A DNA stretch of 64,000 nucleotides. It comes from Zopfochytrium polystomum (lineage: Eukaryota > Chytridiomycota > Chytridiomycetes > Chytridiales > Chytridiaceae). The stretch spans positions 248,001 to 312,000 of the forward strand of contig JAIVFJ010000063.1 of assembly GCA_025765615.1 (NCBI GenBank), given 5' to 3'. Shown here piece by piece: positions 37,033 to 48,565 of the stretch. Position 1 is the stretch's first letter. Each line of letters opens with the position of its first letter. The notes under the pieces were generated by a model, which was given only the letters and a program-made list of their open reading frames with translations, did not search any database and had not been told where the DNA came from. Both the position numbers and the translations under genes were made by a program.

Positions 37033-38184
37033 CGTTGGGTTGAGGCCATGTGTTTTTTTTCCTTTTTTTCTTTTTTTTTATTTCGGATATCATTTTCTTC
37101 CGCTCTGATTAGTTTAGAAATGTTCAAGTCGTCAATTGGAAGCTTTACAGTTTTTTTTTTTTTTTTTTCGCCTTGCTGCCAATCTGAACAGTCGAAGTAA
37201 TTTTGCAAAATCAGTAGAGCACGGCAATTGCCATTTTTCCTTCTTTTCAAACCCCTCCGGCTGAAGACCGACACGAAACGGACGATCCCCACGCCCGATC
37301 GCTGCTGCAAACCGCCCGATACGTATGTGATTATGGAGACTCGTTTGCAGAGTACGGGTCGTCGTTTCCCCCGAATCTTTGCTCCGGGCAAGTGTGCAGA
37401 GCCAGCTCGGCACGAGGCTTCGCCAGACTCGAGCGACGACCGGACCATCCCATCGACGGGTGCCCGCCGATGCAGTTGCTGCTCGCGCTCCTGCGCCGGA
37501 CGTGCGGCTGCCGTGGTGGGTCGTTGGGCGAGGCGGAGGTGAGCAAGGTGGGCGGAGATGGAATTCGTGGGCGGTGTCAGGTATATGCCGGCGGATGTTG
37601 GAGGCGGAGAGCAAGTGGGGCGGCGGTGGCCGCTACAAGAATTGTGGGAGAGGGCAGCTTGTAAGCAAAAGCGAACAAGCCTTGGCGCCGGAGAGCGCCG
37701 TTCTGGGCGTTGATGCCATTTCCCACCCTTGGATGCAGCCCTGCTCGCAAGAAAACTTCGGATGGTCAAAGTTTATAGCGGCGCGGAAGAATCGTCGTGC
37801 GGACGAGCGAGAGTGCTCGCCCGAGGTGCCGTGTGGTTAGCCTGGAACGTTCGCCGAGGCGATCGCACGGATTCCTGCGTTCTGTAAAAGCGGAGAAATT
37901 CCCCCTCCAAGAAAGTCGCCCTGCGGGGGTGGCACCACGCCAGAGTGGCTCTGTCTGCTGCCCAATTGTAGCGAGGGGGTAAAGGGTGATTATGGTTTCT
38001 CGATCTGGGGAAAGACAATCGGTGTTTACGAGCCAAATTTATTTGGTCAGGAAGAAAGAATTAAGAATGACTGTGAACACCCCCTGGATGGACAATGAAG
38101 AGAAGAAAAGGCCAAGATGCACGCGCAGTTTCGGTCCCTTTTGAGCGTTACTTCGTAATTGAAAGCCAAAGAGCATGCAGATGC
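37033..38184. other. No supported gene
   Basis: A long minus-strand frame (37769-36870) overlaps the polymerase-like fragment but has no recognisable domain. T tracts lie near 37055-37080 and 37149-37168. Confidence 0.35.
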
Positions 38185-38959
38185 TCACACACGCTCACAA
38201 ACTTCAGAACGGATAGGAAAGTCACTAACGACTCCATCGTCAAGCCCAAACCTTTGACGGTAATCGAGCTCCTCCCTCATGGTCCAGTCGACCCTACGTC
38301 CCCTTCGCAAATCGGCCACCCGACGCAAAAGCGCCTCACCGACCTCGGAGCCATCCAAGACCACATGACCTGCTCCGCCAGGCGCTTTCATTTCAAGTAG
38401 CGCTCCGACGTCCTGAACAGCGCGCCCCCAAACTCTGGCCGCAACGATTTTCCCTCTGAAAGGCAGCGCAATGGGGCGCTTTGTGACGGCTTCCGGCAGG
38501 AACCCAAACTCGTCGAAATACACTCCACTCCCGACCGTCACTTCTGTGCGGGGTGGTCGCCGCGAACGAGGTGCCCACTTGCACGCCGTCAACAAAGAGC
38601 GTAGCACAGCACTCGGACTTCGCGTTTTGTGCTAGCCGCAGCGCAGCGTGGTGCCAGCGACCGTCCGTCACGCGAGGTCCGCCCGTCACCTTACGGGCGC
38701 AGAAGTCGCCCACCGGCGGCGTGGAGAAGACAAGGCCCGTGGCGGGGTGGACTGCCAAATGCGTCAGGTCGCTATCGAAGTAGGCGTTACCGCAGCGACC
38801 CAGGTAGGGGCTAAAGTCTGCAGTGGAAAAGCCCTGCCGGTCATCACAGACGTGGAAGCCCATTATGACGTCGCCAGAGTAGCTTGCGACAGTTAGAGCA
38901 TCGTCGAAACCGTGGCCGTCGCAGCGACACCACGCCTCGAGAGCCAGCAGTTGCAGCAT
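38185..38959 (-). CDS. LamG/concanavalin-like domain protein (frameshifted)
   Basis: From ATG 38959 the first part codes VRC-rich sequence and a jelly-roll signature: VTDGRWHHAALRL, then CATLFVDGVQVG. These match the 'WHHVA ... LYVDG' strands of LamG-like domains. Near 38540 the frame changes and the domain continues as EVTVGSG ... IALPFRGKIVAARVWGRAV, the usual final strands, down to 38185. A short intron or one-base error near 38540 would explain the change. Upstream exons may exist. Such domains bind carbohydrate or protein, usually outside the cell; no signal peptide is seen at this start. Confidence 0.5.
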
Positions 38960-39084
38960 TGGGCTTGGGGCGTCCTTCTTGGTATGGCGGTTCTGTTTGT
39001 TGGGAGTGGAGCGGGTGAAGCCGGACCGCCGCTCGATTGTCTGGTGTTGGCCCCAGAGTGACCGCAGAATATTCAGTCAGCTGT

Positions 39085-39420
39085 GGTTAGGGTTTTGTTT
39101 GCTTCAGCTGTGGAAATACAGTGGACTAGGTTTGATGGAGCTGTGGCCTGGCGATGAGACGTGGCACGATCTTGATGAACCTACCCCCATGGATGAAGGC
39201 TCTGAGAACGGATCTGTGGAAGTTTTGCAGTGGTGGACGGAAAGTGGACTTGAACTACATTATGGGGAGTATGCATTGGACTTTTGTCAGCAGCAATGCT
39301 CATGTCGCAGTTTTACAAGGGTGGAAGAACAGTGACTGTGAACTGAGGTACTCAGAGTATGCAATGGACGCAGCCAGCAGAGATGGCCGTACTGACGCTC
39401 TGGCGAGCCTCAAGGTTTTG
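39085..39420 (+). pseudogene. Fragment of an 'LQWWKDSGL' repeat gene
   Basis: Codes LLQLWKYSGLGLMEL, then VEVLQWWTESGLELHYGEYALD, and after a frameshift near 39290 AVLQGWKNSDCELRYSEYAMDAAS. This is the third locus of the family seen at 25770 and 29437. Only about three units remain. Confidence 0.6.
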
Positions 39421-39544
39421 AAATTTTTTTTGAAAGCAAACAATCTTTGTCTGAGGAGGGCTCTCCAAATCTCTCAGAGTTTTCATTCTGCATGGCGTGA
39501 CGATCAGTGAGATTAGTAATCTCACACCTCCTCTACAACGCAAT

Positions 39545-39922
39545 GAGGCTTCCATGAAAGACGCAGGTAGCCAGCGTCCATGGCTCCCTCGAAGACCTCA
39601 AGTCGACGCGGGTGGGCGATCGCCTCGGCGCGATCCTGGTGACAGGTGGATATCTGGAGTAGATCGCCGAGGGGACCGCGAAGATGGCCGTGGCGTGGCG
39701 GTTTTCGACGATCGCGGTGATGAACGCCGCCAAGCGCAAAGCGGTGCATTTGTTGATGAGGAGCTGGCGGGGAGCGGGGTGTACGCCGGGGAGGTGACGG
39801 TGATGGGGCTCGTGAAGGGGACGCCGTTCGACGACGGGACGGCGACAATCGAGCCAGCGGCGGTTGCGGAGAGGTTTGAGCGGTTGTACGAGACGAGGAC
39901 GAAGGTGTTTGACGCGATCTGA
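39545..39922 (+). pseudogene. Short-chain dehydrogenase/reductase relic
   Basis: One frame codes LGAILVTGGYLE, then a TAG, then MAVAWRFSTIAVMNAAKRKAVHLL. Another frame continues ELAGSGVYAGEVTVMGLVKG ... IEPAAVAERFERLYETRT to a stop at 39922. These match the C-terminal half of fungal SDR enzymes (the 'ILFTGGG' strand, the helix with the catalytic Lys region, and the 'VTVMG-VKGT' strand). The N-terminal NAD(P)-binding motif is absent. A stop and a frameshift show decay. Confidence 0.5.
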
Positions 39923-40289
39923 GAGAGTGATGATGCATTGAGAAATACATCTTGGTCCTGTTGCGACCTACGACGTTCTTTATTAGTATACTCGCTTCAC
40001 TCGCACCGCCACCATGGACAGCCACATTCTCCGAGACGTCGACGCGCTTTATGCCCATTAACCCGACAACTCCTTGCTCTCCTCAGCTCTAGACAAGACT
40101 GGTAAGTCTTCGATTTTACCCACACTGCGAAGTCACGCCCATCTCCTGAAAATCGACGTACGACCTGCATCTCCAGCCAGGACGTATTCTTCGCTTTAAT
40201 GAGCCTCCTCGCCTTTCTGAAGAATATTTGCTTCAGTGAGCCCTCCTCTTCTCAATTCATTTTAATTGATGTCACCTGTCTTATCTGCT

Positions 40290-40329
<40 letters not shown>

Positions 40330-40971
40330 CGCCTTCCATTCGATGGTCCCTGGGCTTTTCTTTCGGCAGGGGCGTCGCATAAAGTAAGCGGCACATCAAT
40401 TGCATGGCGCATTGAAGTCGACGTTGACGTTGACATGCCTGCCTGAGCCGCTCTCAATATCGCTTGAGGAATCATACCACTAGACCACAAACCCTCCGCC
40501 TCATTTGAAGGTAAATCACGTTTCTAATGCTCCTTACAGATTTGCCTTAAGGGCCCCAACAGCTACTGGCCCCAGATTCATGTCTTTCTTCAGGCAGTGA
40601 TGCAGTTGACAACCTCTCACTAATCTTGCACCAGCACAACTCCTAAACAAGTCCACGTAACTATGCCCCCCTTTCTGCGGCAGAGTATTGGTGCAATTGC
40701 CTATCTGCACATTCTGCTCCAAAAGCTTGAACACCAGCAGATACAGCAGATATTAGCAGGTTTTTCTTTGGATGCAAGCAGATATACACAGTCGAATTTG
40801 ATATCTGCATCTGCTTATATCATTATCTGCCAAATGTCTGCATGTCGGTTAGTAACCCTTGTCCATCTCTACCTTACCTGCATCCAGAAGCAGATATCTG
40901 CTATGTGTTGGTGTTTGACCACAACCTTTGTTGTTTGTGCTGGGACTGATAAGTGTGGTGGTTTTTCTCTC

Positions 40972-41002
<31 letters not shown>

Positions 41003-41754
41003 TGTGTGTTTTCCACAGACGTAGGACTTGCTCCCACATCACTTGACTGCCTATCCTGGGGTGCCTAATACCGCCATTACATCACCTAATGCATTGGGTC
41101 CTGGGATGTTCCCCAGTGTCCAAAGTGGCAAGCCTGCATCCCTAACAGGCCCAGTATCCCTCTGACCAAATTGCTTTACCTCAGCACCAGCGCCGTCACC
41201 GTCTGCCAGCAATATGTGGTTTTTTGGATGACGGCTATATTCATTACTGGATTCACAGCTAGCCTCTGCCATGACAAACCCTGTGATTACGATAGTTGGA
41301 TCTATGCTGTAGTTCCCCTCTGCTCGACACTATAGCTGGATTCGACCAAAGATCTCACCCTGGAACAATCCCTGACGACTGGGAAAGAGCTGGTCCAGCA
41401 GACAATTTTGGATTCAAAGATTGCAGCTGGCTGTGGAAGGCCAGAAACCTTGAGGCAAAAGTAACTACTCCCATTTAGGGTCAGTTTGAGCTCAGTGACA
41501 AAATGTAGTGTGAAACTGCAAATGTCAGCAGTGCTGCATTTGTGGACATGACAGACAAACAAACCCACTGGTTCTACATCAGGCTCCAGGGTGTGACAGA
41601 CAACACAGTGGCATTGAGCAAACCATAAGTAATAAACTTACAAAAGCCTTCAAATTGCGCAGACTTTTTGATCTGAAGCGGCTTGACACCAATGGTGACA
41701 TCCAACAGAGACATGAGGGCAAAATTGTTTACAGAGATATCCTGAAGGAATACA
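39923..41754. other. Intergenic; homopolymers and a CAGATAT-rich block
   Basis: No gene is supported. A T run at 40293-40329 and another near 40974-41003 are visible. At 40730-40900 the motif GCAGATAT/ATATCTGC recurs many times; a similar cluster lies at 42030-42240. A tRNA D-arm-like sequence on the minus strand near 40480-40500 does not fold into a tRNA. Confidence 0.35.
40293..40329. repeat. Poly-T tract
   Basis: About 37 T in a row. Length may be inaccurate. Confidence 0.9.
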
Positions 41755-41847
41755 GCCTTCTTGGCTCAGTTGGCAGAGCGTCTCCCTAGTACCAGGAGTG
41801 AATCCTGGCAGCAGGAGAAGGTCATCAGTTCCATTCTGGTAGAAGGC
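41755..41847 (+). tRNA. tRNA-Thr(AGT) with a 21-nt intron
   Basis: Acceptor arms GCCTTCT and AGAAGGC pair perfectly over 7 bp. The D arm is GCTC-AGTTGGCA-GAGC. The anticodon stem TCTCC/GGAGA encloses loop CTAGTA..A with anticodon AGT at 41789-41791 by position in the loop. A 21-nt intron (41792-41812) sits one base 3' of the anticodon, the canonical eukaryotic position. The variable loop is AGGTC and the T arm ATCAG-TTCCATT-CTGGT. The T loop has C instead of a purine at position 57, so function is slightly uncertain. The discriminator base is A. Confidence 0.8.
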
Positions 41848-42571
41848 ATGGCTGGCAGGAAGTGGGCCTGTTCTATCCCTTTATTGAGCCTTACTGGCAG
41901 GGAGCGCTTTCCGCGTTGATCTGCATTTCTGGGTTATTTTCCAATCAATCTGAAAAGCCAGGAAGGAGGCTGGCTGGATTCAGACCAGATACTAAGAGTT
42001 CCGTATCCAAGAATACACACAGACATGGTGTTCTCATATCTGTTTAAAGACCCGGATATCTGGTGGAGGGCGGATGTCTGGACTTTGTCAGCAGATTGGG
42101 CAGATATTTGGTCTTTTTGCATATCAGTGACTGGGAATCATCTGTGAGGCAGATGTGGGCAGTAACCATATCTGTCCACCATATCCGCCAGAGGTTTGGA
42201 GCAGATCCGGCAGAGATCCGGCCGAGGTCCAGTCTCCACTTTCTCAGATGCCAGCCTTAAAGGAAGCTGTTCTCCAGCACTGCCCAATGATTGTGTGCAT
42301 ACTCCAGAACTGTGTTCAAGTCCTATTGCACTTAATCAGGAAAGCCGTTTTGGTTTTTTTCTTTTCCCCCCCTTTCATTTACAGTGAGGCACAAATCTGC
42401 ATCCAGCCTCTTTATAATTGTATGATGTTCCTAAGTGAGACACATTTGACACAAGGCAAAGTCTCAGCACGGTAGAAGAGTCAGGCATGCTAGCCTATTT
42501 GTTTACTTGGCTAAACTGGTTGTTGTTGTTCTTCCCACAAGATTTTGCAAACCCCACGAAATCTTTGCACT

Positions 42572-42644
42572 GGTCACATGGTGTAGTTGGTTATCACGTC
42601 TGTCTAACACACAGACGGTCTCCAGTTCGAGTCTGGATGTGACC
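42572..42644 (+). tRNA. tRNA-Val(AAC)
   Basis: A 73-nt cloverleaf without intron. Acceptor GGTCACA pairs with TGTGACC. The anticodon stem TCTGT/ACAGA encloses loop CTAACAC, anticodon AAC. The T arm is TCCAG-TTCGAGT-CTGGA with a canonical TTCGA loop. The discriminator is A. Confidence 0.92.
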
Positions 42645-43798
42645 AAATTCTCCTCTTTCTTGTCCCAGCTCTACTATCTGTTTGTGGTGTTTGTGCTGTT
42701 GGCAAAAGATGGGGGCTGGGCTGGTGAAGGGGTTTTGTGTGGGTTTCAGTTCCCAAATCAGGAAGGTGACTCCAGAGCCCTAAAAAGGCATTGGACAGGC
42801 AGAGTGTTGAGGGCAACAGGCCTACTGTGCGCCAGGCAATAATTCTACCACTGAATCCACTGTTGGGCAGTGCCTATGAATATGGCAAATACCCAGTGCT
42901 ACTCTGTTGACTAGTACCTCACCTTCTCCAACGCATTTTCCAGCAAGAACAGCAAAGTTGGTGAGTGTGCTCAGAGTGGACCACACCTGCAGCATTGCAT
43001 GACTAGAACTTTGTTCCAAAAAGTTCCATTATATACACTCTGGTCTTTGTTTTCAAGAGCCCACCTGGTGGGGGGCAAATTCAAGGAGAGAAAGCCTGAT
43101 CATTCCCAGGTGAGGCTCCAACATGACGCAACTCAGGTGTAATTGCGTCCTCCCCATGGCCAGAAAAAAGGGACAAATATTGCTGCTTTGTTTAAAAGTG
43201 TTGCTGTGCACAGATTGTAATTGACACTGCGCAGAAAAAAAAAAAGTGGGGGTCTGTTGGTTTGTCCAGAAAAACTTTTCCCATTTTGTTTGAACAGCAA
43301 TCCAAGCGTGTACAGGAGAGTGGAGACTTAGTTTGGGTGAGGCTGCTCTCTCTATTGGCACTGAGACATTGGGGCAACAGTTTGCAATCCTCTCATCAAA
43401 TTTTGTCACAGTTGGACGCAGAATGTGAAGGTAGGAAACTGGATCAATAAACTAGCAGTCTTTTGACTTCTAGTACCACTGACCAGCGCCAGTTATGTTT
43501 CCAACAGGAAACTGGCCTCAGCTACTTGAAGGAGACCAAAAAGTGGGAAACAATTGCAACATAGAACACTGCCAAGCCCCAGTAGTTGTAAGAGTATTTG
43601 AGCTGTGGCCCATGCTGAAGCCTTTCTCCTGGGCAATGAAAGTTCAACCACAGACAAGCATGGGGACTGCTTGCTGATGCAAAAGAATAGATTATCAGCA
43701 GTTGGCACCACCACGCAAATTGCGTCACACGTGGAGGGCATGTCAGTTGCAGGAGCTTGGAATGAACAAATGAGCATTCAGTGCTGAGTATAGTGCAT

Positions 43799-43888
43799 CC
43801 GACCACCCAGGTTCGAACTGGGGACCTCATGATGACACCAGGCAGAAACCATTACAGTCATCCGCTCTTCCAACTGAGCTATGGTCAG
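43799..43888 (-). tRNA. tRNA-Tyr(GTA) with a short intron
   Basis: Read on the minus strand: acceptor CTGACCA/TGGTCGG (one T-G pair), D arm GCTC-AGTTGGAA-GAGC, anticodon loop CTGTAA with GTA, an intron of about 18 nt after position 37, variable loop AGGTC, and T arm CCCAG-TTCGAAC-CTGGG. Introns at this position are typical of eukaryotic tRNA-Tyr genes. The exact intron edges allow two readings that differ by 3 nt. Confidence 0.88.
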
Positions 43889-44662
43889 AGCTTGCTGATG
43901 GGCTGCAAACTGGTCCTCCGACTTGCGAGGTTATTGCACAAGTACCAGTGACAATACTCAGTGTCTGAAGGCAGTCCAAGATAAGGTAAGGGGGAGGGCA
44001 TGGGCCGTAGCAATTGGCTGTGCAGCTGGACATACGTCGAATGCCAAGAATGGTCATGCAGTTGACAACAAAGGTGTGTAGTTTAAGGCTTGGGGGCTCA
44101 GTTAGGTTAGGTCAAAAGGGTCCATTTCCTGATATAATCCTGAAAAAAAAATCCAATTCAGAGGAACCAGTGGAGTGATAACATCACGGAATTGATTCAA
44201 CGTTCCTAAGGGTGTCCATGCTGACAACCATCAGTAGTCAGTAGGTGCTACAGAGATTGCGCTTTTGCAATGCTATGTTGACCCTTATCCAACCAATGCA
44301 TTTGTGTCTTACGTTCTTACGTAGCAGGGACACTATCTGCTTGAGTGGAGGAGGTGGAAAACTGTTTTCGCTGGGTTTCTGCTCCACTATACTCGGAGTC
44401 TTTGTCAACAGTGCAAGCCAGTGTATCACAATAACTGACAGCCACAATAGGTTCAGCTCTGGCTTGTGCCTCTTGCTGCTAACCAGTCAGTTCTGCCTTA
44501 TATGAAAAGGCCAGCCCAAAGGTGTTCTTGGTTGTGGCTGTGTGGGTGTTGGCAACACAAAACAAATTTCAGCAAACTGCACAACGGTTTTTCCATGATA
44601 GATACCTTGTTTCTGCTTTTTGCAGAATCAACCCTAAAGGTCAACAGAGCTGATAAGCATGG
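43889..44662. other. Intergenic, no gene seen
   Basis: Short frames only, up to the hairpin at the border of the AT-rich island. Confidence 0.4.
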
Positions 44663-44735
44663 ATAAAGCTTCCGCGCTTTTTGTAGTGTTCGGCTTTAGC
44701 TCCACTACAAAAAGCGGAACCTATCTGAAGCTTTA
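44663..44735. repeat. Large imperfect hairpin at the AT-rich island border
   Basis: ATAAAGCTTCCGC near the left and GCGGAACC ... GAAGCTTTAT on the right are inverted copies. The core arms CGCTTTTTGTAGTG and CACTACAAAAAGCG pair over 14 bp with a 14-nt loop. Base composition changes sharply to AT-rich just to the right, so this may mark the edge of the inserted DNA. Confidence 0.7.
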
Positions 44736-45001
44736 TTTTAATAAGTGTCAAGAAAATAAAATTTTAGAAATAATGTCCAAAAAGTAATGAAAAATATAAT
44801 ATATAAAGATTTTTTAAATAAAATTTGATATTAAAGTTTTTTATGGATTGTTTCGCGAGAATTTAGAGTATTTTAATCATATTTCTGGTTATATTTTCTA
44901 ATTTTTCTAATTATTTGACATTTTTTTAAACCCTAATCCTAATTTTTGACTTCTTTTTCTAATAATATGACATAAATATGGTGTATAATTGAATAAAAAT
45001 G

Positions 45002-45153
45002 TTGTAATATATATTTGTCGACTAAAATGTATATTACATCGGCAGCTAAAAGTCTTTTTTAACATTTCTAACCTAATTTATGGTTACAAAACACTTGATA
45101 AAGTGTGTAATATATATTTATCAACTGAAATGTATATTACATCGCCACTAAAA
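45002..45153 (+). repeat. Two direct copies of a 47-bp AT-rich sequence
   Basis: TGTAATATATATTT-TC-ACT followed by AAATGTATATTACATCG occurs at about 45002-45048 and 45106-45152 with few differences. Each contains an inner near-palindrome TGTAATATA ... TATATTACA. Confidence 0.7.
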
Positions 45154-45335
45154 TTCTATCTAAAATTCTATTCTGAATATCATATCCTAATTTGTGTCAC
45201 ATTTCATTCATATTATATGTTTTTTTGTAAAAAAATTTCACATATATTTTTCCAGTATTTTCTTCCTAATTTATGATATATTTCATTAGCTTTTTTCTAA
45301 TATTTCCTTATTTGGTATTCTTGTTTCAGATCGAA

Positions 45336-45500
45336 CCGGTCGAACAGACTTTTCGGACTATTTCCTTTTTTGGAAATTAAACCTGACTCTAAATTCTAAC
45401 ATTTTGCTAAACCTAAATATGAACCTGTCGAACAAACTACCCTGACACTAATTCTAACATTTTGCTAACTCTAATATGAACATGTCGAACAGACTTTCAA
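45336..45500 (+). repeat. Tandem 59-bp repeat with GTCGAACAGACT motif
   Basis: AATTCTAACATTTTGCTAA ... TATGAAC-TGTCGAACA-AC is present twice in tandem (about 45391-45435 and 45450-45495). A third partial copy of the GTCGAACAGACT end lies at 45338. Weaker versions of the same motif occur near 49155 and 50014. Confidence 0.65.
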
Positions 45501-46281
45501 CTTCTCATTTTGCGATTCAATGAATAAATTGCAATATGTCAAAAATAATTTCAAAACATTTTTATATGTTATTTTTATAGTCCTCATTATTTATTATTGA
45601 ATGCCTTGTGGTTCAATGTTTTCCAAAAAAATTTCTCTTTGTGATATATTTGAGACCATGTATTAGATTGTATAAGACTTGTATGAGATTCTATCGATTC
45701 ATTGTATAAGTTCTTTTTTCTCTCACTTTCTAAGTTGAAGAATTCTAACTCTTTACAAGCCTTATTTATGGTCTTCTTTCTTATTATTATAATAATGTAT
45801 AACTTCATCGTCTCTATGTATAGAAAAAAATCAAAAGTTCAATTTATCATTTTTTACTTTTGATTTCTAAAAAAATAACAAAACAATTACAATTACAATG
45901 CTTCCAGTTTAGGACAAAATATCGTACAACGTCGAAACAATTTGTACATTAGAATTTATTATACCATGTTGTCGACAGGTTTTCAATAAATCATCTCTAT
46001 GAAAATCTTATACATTCTCATACAATCTCATACAATCTCATACATCATCGACAACAGGATCAATAACGTTATCGTTATCGTTAGAAATAAAAGACCAACC
46101 AATCCAATAAGACTGTGCAGGATTTTGATCGTGAGGAGTTCCCAAATGTTTTATAAAATCTTCTCTAAGGTTCGTTTTTTTCTTCATCTTCATTTTATTT
46201 ATTGCTAAATAGTTATTTATAACCAGACTCACTTTTAAAACACCATTATCTTTTCGTTCATGGAAAATATGGAAAGACCAT

Positions 46282-48470
46282 TTAATCAAAAGTTTCTCTT
46301 CTTTTTATCCCTTTAATCACATCTTCCAACATATAACTTTTACTCCCGTATTTTTCACAACAACCTCGTTTGTGTTCATTTCTACACTCCTTACATATCA
46401 TTCGCTTTAATTGCTGATATCTACTATCACATGCCAGTATACTTCCTTTACAATTTTGACCTGATTTTTTTGTGGTGTCTCTCTCATAATTTGACTTAAT
46501 GTCTTTCAGTTTCAATACAGAATTCTCATCGTAGACATAATGTATTTTGATATACTTGAAAAACGGATTTCTTTCTGTTCTAAGATCCTCTTGCTTTTCA
46601 ATGAAATAAGAAGGTGCCACATCCCATATGCTTTATTTCCCACATGCTCCTCCCATTTTTGTACAACAATGTGGACTTGTACAATATTGCATCTAGTTCT
46701 TCTTTTCTTATTCTATCAATCAACGAAGTGTCTTTCTGTCTAACAATGTTTTCAAACTGTGCAACCATCACACGTCTGCTAATTTGCCCCATATCTGTAT
46801 AACTGATCATGTAATTACTTGCAAACATCAAAGGTGTTTTCCATACAAAGTCGACTGCATCTCCGTTCTTTATTGCACAAGACATACTCCCTCCAGAAAC
46901 CATAGACTGAAATGTCTGTTGTGGTAAGAATCTATGTATTTCCTTGGGTAAATCATCACTAATTACAATGTCTTTGTCCTTAATATACCCCAATCCAAAT
47001 TTGTCTTCAAATGTTTCATTTATATTTCCAACTTTGTCAAAAAAGCTTCTTACAACATCGAGAACAACACTTTTTCCACAACCACTTTCTCCTAACAAAT
47101 ATAACATAACATCCCACTTGTCCCTTATGCCAAACATTCTTCCAATCATTGCATAAATGAACTCAACAACCTCATCATTGAATTGATATTTAAGTACTTT
47201 GTCGAAATGTTCTGTATTCAAAGTTTTTCTGAAATTGATGTCAAAGTATTTTCTAACAACTTTTTCTCCTAATTTCTCCTCACATATGTATTCTTCCTCC
47301 ACATCATCACATCCTTCAGGTATTTCTACGAATTCACATGTTTCTATATTATATATTCCATTCTTGAAACCATACCAAGCTTCGTCCGTCTCTAAGTATG
47401 GGAAGTTATGATCGTCATATTTGGTCATATATAGAGACAATTTTTGAATGTTGTAAGCATTGCTCAACCACATTGGGTTTCCTCTCAAAATTGTATTCAG
47501 AAACTTTTCAGGTTTTTCAATGAATAGTTCATAAGCAAATGCCCGTTTTCTTTTGTACACGGCACCAGTTCCCTCCATTTTTCTATACTTTTCCTTTTTG
47601 GCACATTCTTGAATGTTTCCAACTAGTGAGTTATAAATATCATCTTCTTCTTTCCTTAATGTCACCTGAAGTACCCCCATTAATTGACTGGTATCTTCCT
47701 GTCTCATTTGGACAGATCCATGACTGAAACAGTTCTTAAAACCAATACCATTTTCATTGATATATACGCAGCTGTGACCTATCTCTCCGTGGTCAATATC
47801 TGGTTGTACAATGCATTGTCTTCCTCTTGTTGTTAATTTAGTATTCTCCCATTTCTAAGTCCCACTCCTCCTCCAGTACTCGTCTATTTAATATTTTGTT
47901 TACTTTTTTTGTTTCGCCCTTTTTTAATTTCCTTGATCCAGAACCTGACTGGTTTTTGATTTGATTCTGATTTGGATGTAAAGAATTTAATTTTTCTATT
48001 TCTATATCTGATAGCCTCCTTATTTCTTTGTCCGTTATTATTTTGTAACCATTCCCTTCATAACAACAATGTTTATCTGTCAAAATGTCTATATGCTTCT
48101 CTTTGTTATTTACATTTTTTACTCTCTCATCATATTTATAATATATGTGATGCCCTTTTGATCCTGTTTCCGTTATGAGAGTTTCTTCTTCATTCAAAGG
48201 GCCTATGTTTTCCTCAAACCACTTTTTTGCAGTGTATGCTTCATCTTTTCTATCTAGATCCACCACAATTATTTTGCTCTTATTTCCAGTCAAAATTGAG
48301 ATATTTGTTTGATTGTTATACGTTGAAGATTCTAAATCTTGCCATTTCTCTGGTCTTGCCCCTGTTCTCTTTTTTCCATTCTCTCGCCAAATGTTTATAC
48401 CATAATATATCCATCCTTTTTCGTGTGATTTACCTCTCATTTCATCTAGATTACTTTCTCTCTGGTCCAT
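46282..48470 (-). pseudogene. Virus-like primase-polymerase / SF3 helicase, two frameshifts
   Basis: From ATG 48470 the N-terminal part has a prim-pol (AEP) pattern: ISILTGNKSKIIVVDLDRK (metal-binding DLD) and ETGSKGHHIYYKYD. The frame shifts near 47845; the next part carries RGRQCIVQPDIDHGE and then the SF3 helicase: Walker A GESGCGKSV, Walker B DIVISDDLP and motif C PLMFASNYM. A second one-base shift near 46610 leads to a C-terminal region with CKECRNEHKRGCCEKY, a likely zinc-binding cluster also seen in the copies at 56041 and 56718. Such fused proteins start and unwind DNA during replication in large DNA viruses, virophage-like elements and some plasmids. The two shifts suggest inactivation. 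Confidence 0.8.
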
Positions 48471-48565
48471 TTCTAGTTATTTTTGGTTTAAAATATCTAA
48501 AGAATATTTATTCAATTTTTGAACGCGCACTAATTTAAACATTTGTCTTCTTGAATTATGGTAAT
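48471..48565. promoter_or_regulatory. Divergent intergenic region between primase and BRO-like genes
   Basis: Ninety-five bases separate two diverging start codons. The stretch is very AT-rich with a TATTTATTC-type sequence. It is probably a shared bidirectional promoter. No specific motif is recognised. Confidence 0.35.

Noticed and set aside
40390..40505. Minus-strand tRNA-Pro-like D arm (GGTCTAGTGGTATGATT)
   Set aside because: No acceptor pairing, wrong anticodon loop size and no proper T arm.
42800..42870. Minus-strand tRNA-Gly-like sequence (TTCAGTGGTAGAATT)
   Set aside because: Anticodon arm is mispaired and the T arm lacks a TTCRA loop; a relic at best.
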